Shown piece after piece: positions 11,795-23,200 of a stretch of DNA of 64,000 bases. Positions within the stretch are counted from its first letter, which is position 1. Each line of letters starts with the position of its first letter. The notes under the pieces are model-generated. The model saw nothing but the letters and a program-made list of their open reading frames with translations. It made no database searches and was not told where the DNA came from. Position numbers and translations under genes: made by a program. Source of the DNA: Persicaria tinctoria (taxonomy: Eukaryota > Streptophyta > Magnoliopsida > Caryophyllales > Polygonaceae); the NCBI GenBank assembly GCA_037127255.1, contig JBANSL010000013.1:3474188-3538187 (forward strand). The letters are read 5' to 3'.

Positions 11795-14073
11795 TTACAC
11801 CCTAGACATTGGGGAGAAAGGCGGGTTTAGCACGAAAGAAGAGGGGTGGTCTTCAACTGGGTTTCTAACCTTTTCCTTCGTGACCGACTCAATCAGGATT
11901 TTCACTTCATCCTTGACAAGTGCTTTCAGAGCGCTACATTGCGCGTGCTTTTCCTGTTCGGTTCTTGATGAGGCTTCTGTTGCGTGCAGCATTGCGACAC
12001 AGACAGCGAAGGCTTGAAACACAGACAGTTGTGCATGAAAGTCGACTGTGTAATGCCCCTTCCCGGTTAACTGTATTGTCAATGCAGGAGTTCTTTCCTT
12101 TGCACCCTGTAGAAGTAGTACATCATAATAGTGAGCAATTGAAGCTTTAACCGAAAACTGTCTTCCAGGGGTGGAAATTGAGGTTCAATAGATGCTATTT
12201 CTACCAAAGCTGACTGTATCTAAGTAGGTATCGAAGTATATTGCGAAAAGAAGGGATTAGTTACCTGAACATGTAGTTCAAAAGGTCTGTCATTCTGCAA
12301 AAAAGAATGCTGTTCTAAGGGTTTGGTACTTGGGCTGGCCAAAACGACGATGGGACAAGCCATGTCCCAGCCACCGCAGTCACAGCCTCCACCGAGCCTC
12401 CATCTATCGAGCAATGGCAAAGGGCCTCTACTTTCACAATTCGGCATGCTATGGCTCCCCATTGGTGTCACCACATTAACTCTTGCACCAGTGCTATTGG
12501 TAGCGCCACTTGCTGTTTGCTGAGCCAGAGATAAGTCGAGTAGGTTGACTTGTGCCTGACGACTAACTGTGTCGCCCAAACTATATTTCAAGCTCTCCCT
12601 CTTCTTGAACGGAACTTGGATAACGATAGCTGCACTTTCAAGGCTTGGGTGCAGATCAGCAGGTGCCCAAGGGTATGGACTCGAGTAGTCCATGCTGCTT
12701 TTTCCTGAAGCATTCCTAGCTTTTGTTTGGTACAGAGCCGGATCAAACCGTTCATCCAATCCAAAAACACCTTTGGTAGTCAAGACTTCGTCAACATCCG
12801 ATACTGATCTGTATTCTTCAGCTGCAAAGCTTTTTCTCGCCTGCATTGTGTCGTATAACACAAACTCTGTGACCATTGAATCACTGAAAGCTCCACAATC
12901 TTTTATCTCTGACAAAAGATGGCATGAAACCTGCATCTGACCGACTATGGGAGAGCATTTATTGCTGTACTTCATACCTGATCCGCTGGCAGTACTCTTC
13001 TTTCTGCCTTGCACAGAATGGAATGTATACACCCAGTTGAGTGAATCTTCCGATTTCCATGTTTTGGCCACAAAAATATCTTCAGAGTGAGCCAACGATA
13101 ACTCAAAGTACGGGACTCCATGCTTATGTTCCAACCTGAGATCACCGTGCAAGTGAGGAGGAACCCTCGTATCCGAATCTTTCTTCACATAGTCACCACT
13201 GCATTCCATATTTGTCGTGGCATTAGAGAAATCACACAATGATGATCTCCGTGGGGTCACATTTTTACCGGTGACAATTGAATCCAAAGATCTAATCTCG
13301 CCCCTATCCAACTTGGAGTTCAAGGGGCTTCGATGAGACTTTGATTTGGTAAGTGGATCAAACATCTTCCTAATAGATGTGAACCGAGACTTAGGGCTAC
13401 CCTTGGAGCCATATCCGTCTAAATGTGCTGGAGAACGAGGGAACGCGAGCTTAGCTGACATAGAACTTTTCAAGGCCCGATTGTCCTTCTCCTTTAGAAT
13501 GTTGGCGTTGGACGAAGGACCAGAAACTTGATGGCATTTAAATTTGGAGTTCTCCATTGAGTCTCTTTCAGCTGGCCTAACGGTGTTGTTTTCCCTGATA
13601 TCCAATTTCACGGAACTTGATTCCCTAGAAGATTCGACAGAGCACTTCTCAGGTAATCTATCAACTTCTAAAGGCTCTTCTTCCTCATCCGAACCACAGA
13701 TGGAATCAAGAAGGCTGAAAGAGAAAGGGGAATCACCACTACGTGAAACCTCAATCTTCGATCTTTCCCTCAGACTTTCAAGTCCCTTGAATGGTTTCCT
13801 TTCCTTAGAGGTCTGACAAACCGAACCCCGTTTCAGCACATCACTATCTACTGAGAAATCATTTTTTCTAGCTGGAAGACTCCTACATGAAACACTCCGA
13901 TGATAATTCCTGAACTTTATCTCCCTAAAACCAGCTTCCAAGCTCACCTTATCGTTTCGTGAGCCCGGCCTCCCTCTACTGCTCCTGCTCTCATGCTTTG
14001 CGTACCGAGGTGATGGGAGAACGGTTGTCGGACTCTGATCAACTTTGCAGTACTTATCAAACTCCAAATCCAT
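11795..14073 (-). CDS. DUF3527 domain protein
   Basis: The protein is read as two exons, 14073-12265 (603 codons) and 12106-11795 (103 codons plus stop), joined in phase across a GTAACT donor and a CTACAG acceptor, giving 706 aa. Without splicing the frame would run 14 codons into the intron. The N-terminal 300 residues are Ser/Arg/Lys-rich, apparently disordered, with a cluster of Ser and acidic residues near 130. The C-terminal half from about residue 305 has the conserved DUF3527 order: GDLRLEHK.G.P.FEL, then a WVYTFHS segment, a cysteine/glycine patch (GGGCDCGGWD) and the terminal ALTIQLTGKGHYTVDFHA..SVFQAFA block. The family is plant-specific and its biochemical role is not established. 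The ATG at 14073 lies shortly after a 3' splice site (14108), so the start codon is in the second or later exon. Confidence 0.85.
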
Positions 14074-15198
14074 GTCTACAACTACACCAATTCACACATT
14101 TGCACTTCTGAAACAAACCAATAGAGCAAACAGGGAAATTAGCAACAGAAAATAAAAAATAACGCTTGCTGGATTCAGATTCCAAATTAAACATCCAGAG
14201 ATATAGAAGTATACTTAACAAAAACAAATAAATATAAGCATTAAACTAACAAAAAGGAACAATCTTTGCAGCCTAAAATTGAAGCTGCAGATTTTGGATT
14301 TGGAATTGAACTTCAATGCACATTGATCAATTATCTAATGAATCTGAATCTGAATTGAATTGAATTGAATTGAAGATTACCCAGAGATATGCCATGTTTG
14401 CTGAAGAAGGCAAATACAATTCAATCCCCAAAAAGCCCTAACAAGAAGATTTCACAACTCTCAATTTAAGAATACCCAAAAACCCTAATTATGACAGTAG
14501 GTGCCCAAGTATGAAAAATTGAAAACACACCCATCAACTGTTTAAAATCCAAAACGCGAATGCAGGGTAGGGTTAAGCAAGCAATAATAAAATCAAAAGA
14601 TGCAAACTTTATTCTCACTTGGAACATAAGCAAAAGAAAAGGGGAGCACTGCTAGTACTACAAAAACCACTCCTAATAATGGAGGATTGATTGATTATAC
14701 CCCACTAAAACCCCCAAATTAAGTACAGTACACTGAAAGAAATACCCAACAAACAGCCAGTAAAGCACATCATTTACTCCCACTAATCCCTGTCTTGGAG
14801 TTGAAGACATTGACAAATACCCACAAGAAAAAGAGGGGAGGAGATGAAAAACTAAGAATTTAAAGATCACCTCTTTTCTTCCACAATCAGCTTAGACCCA
14901 GTTGGGTGTATCTTGAAACCTTCTGCAATGTGAGGAGGAGGAGAAGCTGTAGAAATCAAATCAGGGAATGTAGAGCCCTCTGAACATCAAATGCATCATG
15001 ATGTAGTAGTGATGCACTGTAGTTGTGCAGTGTGTGTCTATTGTGGCTGCCTTGATTGTTCTTTCTTTTTCACTTTATGCTTTTCTTTGTTTCCTTGTTT
15101 CCGCCCCTTCCAGGGATCATTATCTCTGCACTCCCGGTTTGTCTACAAAGACGGTTTTACCCTCACAGTATAATGTTGTCTTGTAATTTTGTAAATAA
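14074..15198 (-). promoter_or_regulatory. 5' UTR, 5' UTR intron and promoter side of the DUF3527 gene
   Basis: A minus-strand acceptor (TTTCAG) ends at 14108, so 14074-14107 is 5' UTR. Possible upstream donors lie near 14380 and 14870. A short imperfect GAATT-type microsatellite lies at about 14341-14372. No other gene is seen. Confidence 0.5.
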
Positions 15199-15299
15199 CT
15201 AGCTTAGTACCCCGTGCAATACACGGATCTTTGTTTAAAAATATATGTTTATATAATTTCATTTATCATTGTTGACATGAAATTTACGTTTTTTTCTTC

Positions 15300-15740
15300 A
15301 CAGCAGAAAAACTGCTCACCAGTGAACTGGGAGGCTTTGGTTCGGGCAACTCCGAGAAGCTTTGAGAAAAATAAAAGATGTTTTCGACAGAGGGTACTGC
15401 AGGGTTTACGCCAAAGTTTAATTCGACGGCGTCGGAACACGGTGATGGTGGTGGCGCAGCCCGAAAATAGGCCAGTCGATCACTTTCTGTAGAAACTTCC
15501 GACGTTGTTTCGGACGTCTTTCCGGTGAGCTGCTGCGTCGGGGCTTGCACGGTGGCTTCCTGGGTGTTGGAGGAGACCTGTGGTGGTGGTCGTCAGCCTT
15601 GAATTCACCGGAATCGTGGTCGAGGACGATCGGAGCTAGTGGTGGTTTGTGATCTTCGGCAGATGTTTGTGGGTTTGCAGAGACCGATGAAGATGGATTT
15701 AGAGTGAACGTGATAGATAGGATGAAAGATTGCAATATCC
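15300..15740 (-). other. GC-rich island inside the Helitron, possible captured gene fragment
   Basis: About half G+C in a surround of roughly a quarter. On the minus strand a Pro/Arg/His-rich frame without an ATG runs 15747-15418. It has no domain I recognise. Helitrons often carry pieces of host genes, which would explain the base composition, but no parent gene can be named. Confidence 0.35.
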
Positions 15741-16086
15741 TCTTCAATTTGATTTAAGCAGATCCCCTAAAGATAGTATATATCATGCAATATCCTTTTC
15801 AGGCGCAATCCTCTTTAGGGGCGCCAATGTGACCAAACAAGATCTCTAAAAAATTAATTCGGTTATTAATTTATTTAGATAAGATCTCTAAAAAATAAAT
15901 AAATTAATTCGGTTTATTTATTTATTCAGATAAGGTAGGATATGCACCAAGATACGAGAGTTAACTAATTAGATAAGGAAGATAATTACTTAATAAAATT
16001 TTCTAATTAGTTAAGATTTGGTTATATCTTCTAAATTAGATATAGATAATGTAGGATCTAAATACATAATGCACTAAGATATGGGA

Positions 16087-16160
16087 GCGAGTTAAGTAGT
16101 TAATTATTTAATTAGATTTTCGTGGGCGAGTTAAGTAGTTAATTATTTAATTAGATTTTC
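16087..16160. repeat. Tandem repeat, 39-bp period, two copies
   Basis: The sequence GCGAGTTAAGTAGTTAATTA and the following AT-rich bases occur at 16087 and again at 16126, nearly identical over 35 bp. Confidence 0.85.
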
Positions 16161-16911
16161 TAGAATTAGGTAAGATGTGGGCATATCCAAAAATCATGGG
16201 ATTAGGACTGTAGATATGGATTTAGCCCTATACTCCTTAAATATTATATCTTTAAACATACACTCCTTTCATATTATATGTGATTTTCCAAATTATATAA
16301 TCTTTTAATATTTTGTTATGTGTTGTACTACTTTAATTAACGCAGATTAGGTTGCTTAATTGTGTGCATTGATTTGCATCATCTCAAGTGTTAAAATAAT
16401 GCTCTCATGTATTTTCAATAAATCATCATCTCACGAAGTTAATTATTTAAAGAATTGGTTAGGATCTCAACTAAATTGGATAAGCTTTAATTTAACAAAC
16501 AAATTAAAGCTACACGAGTTTAATCTTCAACTCGAAATTAAAATAAACAAATAACAATTTAATCTTAAAAAAAAAAGCTATGCCGGATTTATGAAGGAAC
16601 CAAATCATCAATCATATATACAAAGATCTCAACTAAATTAGAAAAGCCTTAAAACTTAAGAAGGTCGGATGAGGGATTAGTATTATTAAAAATTAACATA
16701 AATAAAGTAATCTTCAAAATAAAAACAAACCTACGCCGGATGAGGGATTTTAGGGCCGGGATCCAAATCATCAATCATAAAAACCAAGATCTCAACTAAT
16801 TTAGATAATTTTCCTTTTTAATTTGTTTTAATTGTTTGTTAAATTAACACTTATCTAATCGATTAAAAATATTAAAATAAATCGATTAATAAAAAATAAA
16901 TAAAAAAGGGG

Positions 16912-16954
16912 CTACATTAAAGGAGAAGCCTCCTTTAGTATTATAAAATATAGA
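16912..16954 (-). mobile_element. Second Helitron-type 5' terminus
   Basis: The minus strand from 16954 reads TCTATATTTTATAATACTAA and then AAGGAGGCTTCTCC, closely matching the outer 5' end at 18312. It marks either an internal alternative end or a separate truncated Helitron. Confidence 0.55.
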
Positions 16955-17219
16955 TAGATTAATTTAATAAAACTTTTAAAATTAGGGATTGTGTAGTCCA
17001 AGAAGAATAAGGAAAATTATAAACACGATCAAAATAAAGCAAAAAATATGCAAGAACAATAGAACATTAAAACCTAATAATTGATTAGGAAAATAATGAT
17101 GTTGTTTGACACGTCGGGGACCTTCAAGTCATTCTCACTGCTTCGTGTGAGGGCATATGAAAAAAAAAAACAATTAAGCTACAAATTAATTATAAGTTGA
17201 AATGTCATAAACACGGATG

Positions 17220-17645
17220 TTTCAAAATTAAGTTATGGCGACATAGGAGGCAATTCATGGTGGTCGGTTGCTCGTCCGCTCTCCTCTCCATCTTATGCTA
17301 TACCAAATTCGTCGTTGAGATCCCCATCACCGACGGATCCTTCTCTTTCCTCCACATTAAACTCGGTGATTTTGTCGTCGATGACATCCTTCTTGAAGTC
17401 GTCATTGGCGTGTTGAATTATGTAAATCCTGATCATGGTCCTCTTACCTGATCAGACATGGGCAAGAACTCAAGGCATTCAAGTGACACCAAGCGGTGGT
17501 CTCTCGGGGTTGATGATCGATCATCTCGCTATACGGATGATATTGGTGGTGACGTCTCGATCCATTGTAGGGTCGACCGTCATTCTTCTAGCAATTGCCC
17601 ATGTACATAAAGTAGAATCGCCACTTTGGACCATCGCCCTTGTTT
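17220..17645. other. GC-richer island within the Helitron, unidentified
   Basis: A plus-strand frame from 17197 to 17451 begins with ATG but shows no domain. Base composition differs from the AT-rich flanks. It may be a second captured fragment. Confidence 0.25.
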
Positions 17646-18255
17646 AGTTGTACAATTTTGAGATTTGCATACATTATAAGCTCGTTAGTAGTGCTAATTC
17701 ACGAAAATCTTAAGAAACATATCAGAAGGTATCATGACTTAAGAAACTTACAATTTTGGACATGCATATGGTTTCATAGTGGTAGCCATCGAAAATACTA
17801 TGTGTGGCATCCTATAGCACAAAAAACATTGTTAGAATTGAGTATGAAGTAATAGCACAAATTTGTAAGTAACAAATGTAACAAACAACAAACTGAAGCT
17901 TATACACAAATACAGTCAGAGAAAAAAATGCAATGGGGAAGAACTATTAGCATATCAAAAAAATATTAGAAAGAATTCCTAAAATGAAAATAAAAGAGTT
18001 CGAGATAAGAATACTCAGAGAAGTGAATGAGTTGATATCTTTTATACCCACATTAATTAAATTTATTAAAAATCATTTTCAATCAACAAATTTGCATTTA
18101 TCCGCTCAAGTTGTTATTAATTGTTATCCTTAAGATTGCAATCAACGTATTTTTCTGGATGTTTGTTGTTAATTGTTATCCTTACTAATTATATATATAT
18201 TAATTAATTGGATTTATAAAAGAATTAATTAATTGCTAATTTAAAATCCCTACTT

Positions 18256-18297
18256 TAAAGGAGAAGTCGCCACGTGTCTTAGGCGACTTCTCCTTTA
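18256..18297. repeat. Perfect 16-bp inverted repeat near the Helitron 5' end
   Basis: Arms TAAAGGAGAAGTCGCC (18256-18271) and its complement (18282-18297) enclose a 10-nt loop. Subterminal hairpins of this type are common in plant Helitron 5' ends. Confidence 0.8.
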
Positions 18298-18314
18298 GTA
18301 TTATAATATAGATA

Positions 18315-18364
18315 CTCCATCCGTTCGGAAATATAAGTCCATTGACTTTTCGGCACGGAGGGAG
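18315..18364. mobile_element. Stowaway-type relic, 50 bp
   Basis: CTCCATCCGT at the left and ACGGAGGGAG at the right form Stowaway-like ends, flanked by TA at 18313-18314 and 18365-18366. Almost all internal sequence is missing. Confidence 0.6.
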
Positions 18365-18366
18365 TA

Positions 18367-19503
18367 ATACTTTATAATTGGGTGAATTACCACAAATATC
18401 CTTAATTTTGAAGATAGTTGTGAAAAATAGTTTTGAATTTCAAGTTTGTAGAAAAAAGACCCAAACTATATGATGAGTATTCAAGCTGTTATATGAGTAG
18501 CCCGGCTCGGATGAGCCGGGTATAAACACATTTCTTAAACGAGCCGAGTATAAACATATTTTTAAGCTCGAGTCCAAATTTAGGCTCGGATGAAGCTCGA
18601 CTCATTTCTAAACATGCTAAAAATGAACAAGCAATACATGACTTGTTCGGCTCAAATAACAGTCCTAGATAAGTTGATAACTAGTTTTTTTGGTGATTAA
18701 AAGCTTAGAACTGATATATTAAGTCCTTGATGACGGTTGATATAACTAATGTTATTGACAATGTTGTGTGTTTTTTTAGAGTCCATTATGAAAGGTTATT
18801 ATTCAAAACTCACTATTCACTCTATTGTTATTTACTGCAATTATCCTAAAAGTTGGGGCTATTTTTGCAATTTTATATACCATTGATGAAGATTCATGTA
18901 AATGATGAAGTTGGAGGGGAAAGGAGGAAAGAGTAAATTAGAAGAGCATTTGATTCAGGAGTGCCCATAATTAGGTCGAAGGAGGCATAACTCAAAACCA
19001 TATAGGCCGTCACTCTCTCACTCCACTCATCACGCAACCCAATGATATTATTTTATAAATATAAATTTAATGGAGTTTCAAATAATTCCAATTTTTGTAT
19101 ATGAAATTGACATATTTTAATGTATATGGAATAAATCAATTACTCCATAATAAGCATAGAAAAAGAACGCCTTTTTAACTAACACACTCACAAAACAGAA
19201 GGAAATCATTTGTTTTTGGTAGTCATTCAACCAAATACACATCTGTGGTTTAATATTTTAATATGAAAATAATGATCAATAAACTCAAAAAACACAAATA
19301 TATGTGCATGAAACACACATAAAAAAACCCCAATAAAATGGGACCTACTTTGTAGTGGACATAGAACTAAAGAAGAGGACAATAAAATGGTCAAAAGTAA
19401 AGCTTCGGATGTTGGATCCACAATCCTGTCTTTTAGTAGGAGTCTTGAGAGGACCATTTTTTTTTTTTTTTTTTTTTTAATAAATATAGAAACCAAACAT
19501 TAA
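18367..19503. other. AT-rich intergenic DNA with a poly-T tract
   Basis: No gene seen. It holds a small inverted repeat CCCGGCTC/GAGCCGGG at 18501-18520 within a diverged GAGCTCG-type repetitive stretch, and a pure T run of over 20 nt at about 19457-19478. Confidence 0.4.
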
Positions 19504-20011
19504 GGGGTGTATTTATTCCCATGGTTTACAATAAAATATAAATTTAAATAATTTTTAACTTTTTATATAATTTATAATATATTTAAATAACACATTTAAA
19601 ATAAAATATCTTATAAATTATGTCAATTATTTATATTAAAATTATAATGTAATTATAGACTCCATTAAATAATACTCTGTAAGTATAATATTTTATTTTA
19701 AATTTATATTATTTTAAATATATTATAAATTCACGTTGTCTTCATTCATTCATTAATTATCTCACTTGGAACTTGTCGACATTTTGTCTTTCATGAAACA
19801 GAAGCTACCTATTTGGATTTCAGTTATTTTAAATTGGTTTGAATCAGTTTGGGAGTTTCAAGTTGACATTTTTTTAAAAATAATCGTCAAACTTCAAAGC
19901 CCAAGATTCAAACTGGATTTGCAATTCATCTGGCAGTTTGGCAGGTCACCTTATCAAATTGCATCTAAAAACTCCCATCCAACTGAGGATAATCAATGAA
20001 AAATTCACCCC
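19504..20011. mobile_element. PIF/Harbinger (Tourist-like) MITE
   Basis: Starts GGGGTGTATTTATTC and ends with GAAAAATTCACCCC, giving terminal inverted repeats with about 13 of 15 matches. It is flanked by TAA at 19501-19503 and 20012-20014, the target expected for PIF/Harbinger. The interior is AT-rich and partly self-complementary, with no transposase frame. Confidence 0.7.
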
Positions 20012-20280
20012 TAAAAAATATTAATCCAGATTGAGTTGCTTACAAAACATGCAATTTAGGGTTGGAATTGTTAATTAGAGTTACCCTAATATGGACCCAA
20101 GTTAGGTTCTGTAGTAGTCATAATCTCCCTCCTGTACGCCTATTTCTTCTCTGCAACCTGTTATTATCTACACTGCACACATAGCAGCACCCACCATGAT
20201 GTAGAACTGTATAGAATGCAGATCTACTATGATTGTATATAGGTGTTTGAGGGGCTGCTTAAATTGAACTTCATCTGTGT

Positions 20281-23200
20281 TCAATGGAGAGAGGCTGCTG
20301 AGCGTTTCATCTCTGCCCTCCCGAGCTTTGTGGTGTCCGATGAAGTGGTTTGTGTGTTCTTGATGAAGCTCTGCTCGTAGAAATTCAATGTGGCTGCTTT
20401 CTCCCGTGATATGTACCATGAGGATCCGCAAGCAAGGCACTCCAGCTGCATTTGTTGCGCCACAATGTAGAATGGGTCAGTGACAAAAGGGGCAAAAAAA
20501 GACGCAATCTTTTTAAAAGATGCAGCGAACCTCAAGGGAGTAGTACGTCTAATGTTATCGTATACATCATCCATAAGGCAAACTTAGCTGTGCACGAAAC
20601 ATGCACAATCCTCCATTCTCTTTGACCAACTGATCCGTTGTAAAAGTGATAATAGGGAGTAAGAAGACAAACAAACGGGGACGAAAAAAGATGCAGCACT
20701 GTTTCATATAAAACTCCTAAATGGGAAGCATGGGATTTAAGCTATTGAGTATTGCCACAAGCAAATTTATACTTGTACAAAAACTGACTTGGGGTAAGTG
20801 GGTAACTAATCATCTACAAATTTTAAGCGAGAATTGTTATGAAAGAAAGGCTTCCACAAACCTCATATCGGTCCGTTGATCCTGCTTTAATGATATTTGC
20901 ACAGCTAACTTTCCTCTCTGAGCATATTCGGCACCGAGCATCAGTCATCTGGTGCAATTTGAAGCATTGCACAGGGACATGAGAGCAACATAGAAGAAGA
21001 AGAATTTGAGATCCGCAACACAAATAACATTAGAAAACATTGTGGTCTCAACTCTCAATTACCAGCACGCGCATAGTTTCCTCAGGTTTGTTGCTTGCTA
21101 TCTCCTCCGTTGTTAAACCCTCCTACACATAGGCAGGGTCAGGATGTTATACCGTTGAGAAGGAAAAAACAAAATATACACCCGGCAATCACAACAATTA
21201 AAACCAAGTGCAATGACCGTTTCTAGCTCAACACCAGTGCATAGCAGGAAAAGATGTCCCTTTTCATGTCTTTTGTATCAAATAACAAGACCCTTAAGTG
21301 TAATGCTTTGTGGGAGATAAAACAGCGAGAAAACTAGCTAGCTAAGGTAAGCACATCTTTAGATTCCTTTTAGACAGCAATCATCATGTCAGAAACAAGA
21401 TGGAAAAAAATCATGTCTACAAGTACAATTACAGTTACTGAATTAGTTAAGCAACAACAATGATGCTGAAGGATTAATGCATATCCAAATGAAGGAGGCA
21501 TACTAACAAACTAGTTCAGGTAAATGTGTTGATTCATCTTGTTTTGGAGGGCAAATTTTTATTAAGACAACAATACAACCTGAGAGGAATTCACCAATTT
21601 CCAAATATGTGACACACTGACACACCCATATATCATAATATTTTACAAATAAATATGCATATGCAGGCAAGTATAAGGTTAATATTGGCAACCTAAACAT
21701 AAATCCAATTATTTGGGACTAGAACCATACCTTCAACTGAGTAGGTGTCATTGTTACAATCACTGACGGCTTTAGCTCCTGTTTCAGTAAGCGTTGAGCC
21801 AAAAGTGCAGAGGTCTGATACAAAGGTTATGTCACAATCACCAACAGAAACTGAATGCTGAATCAAAAAATTGTAACATGCAATTTAAAGAGCAACTTTT
21901 GAAAGCAAACGGAAAGATTATTTTTTGGCCAGATTTACACAAATGGAAACATAGCAAAGCACAATAAGAACTAAAAAGAGTACAGGTCTTTAGAAAAAGG
22001 AAGTTGTGCACAATAAGCTTCTAAGATTATATCTCTGTCTAGTACACCTTATAGATGAATGCCCTTTATATGATCGCATAGGAGAAGACATATCACATCC
22101 TTAGACGACATGTAAATCCTGATAGAATGCTAGTATCATTACCATGAGGATTGAAACAAATAAAGGTCCACCTATGCGATGCATTTTCATATTTCAAGAG
22201 AGGGGAAAAAAAAAAAAATCATAAACAAAGCTAACCTTCAGGTTGTTAACTAGTTGCCTCATCTTTTGGTTATATTTTGAAAATTTTGTGTAAAATCTTC
22301 TATATGAGGCCCTCTCAAGATCAGTAACTGCACAAACAGCAGAATCTGGCCAGATAAGCTGATTTTTACCCTGCAAAATATGGTCGATTGTAAATCACTT
22401 AGAAGTTAGAAATGAGCAAATAATCCTAACAATCAACTACTCAATCTCTGTATGGAGACATGATATAGTCAGGATAAAATACAAGCCAAAACAAAATACT
22501 AATCACTACTACCTTTGTACCCTTCTCGTCTTGCACAGCATCTGAGGAAGTACACACATACTCAACAGATTGAAGAAGCCTCCACAACCATGCGTCTCGT
22601 GGACTTTGTTTGGTCAGAGCAGAAAAGTTGATGAGGATGCTTAGATACTTGGACCCCCCTTCATCCTTATTTGGCTTGCCCATAGGGGACAAGTTACTCT
22701 CCCTCGGCAACGTTTTGCCTTTTGTCAGCCCTTCCTTCTCCATGTTATCCTCAATGTCCAAATCAGGAAGATCTACAAGACGTGCCATTGTTCTATTTAC
22801 AAGGAAATTTATCTCTGACTGCTTAGTATCCTCATAATCCTTATCTGTCAGATTGAGCAACTTCTTCCGCTCAGTGTCATACACCTTCTGGACAATAAAT
22901 CCTGGATACTGTTTAAGGCAAGGTAGTTGCTTGTCCAAAGGAACAAAGTTCACAGTACATGTATGCATTACAGCTCCTGCAGCGAATTCCTCTTGGTGAA
23001 AGCTGTAAAATAGTTCTCGTGCATAACATGTTTGCCACCTTCCACCTTCCTTCTTCTTAGCCTCCTCGGGACGATAAAAACGCTGCCCAGTGAGCATCAC
23101 CTTCCCAGTGCTGACATTATGAGCAATATCCTACCACAAGAATAGAGTATCGGTTACTCCAAGTAATTTCCTTACTAACACAAAAATAAACAAACTTAAG

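Larger units (their letters stand above)
15199..18312 (-). mobile_element. Helitron, non-autonomous, minus-strand orientation
   Basis: On the minus strand the 5' end reads TCTATATTATAATACTAAAGG at 18312, and the 3' end at 15199 is a CCGTG/CACGG hairpin (about 15219-15233) followed after about 12 nt by CTAG. The flanking host bases are A (15198) and T (18313) on the plus strand, as expected for insertion between A and T without duplication. No Rep/helicase frame is present. The interior is very AT-rich except for two GC-richer islands (about 15300-15740 and 17220-17640). A second Helitron-like 5' end lies inside at 16954, so the element may instead be 15199-16954 with another Helitron piece beside it. 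Confidence 0.7.

Noticed and set aside
15418..15747. 109-codon minus-strand frame as a gene
   Set aside because: Begins with TTG, no domain, and lies within a Helitron. Kept only as a possible captured fragment.
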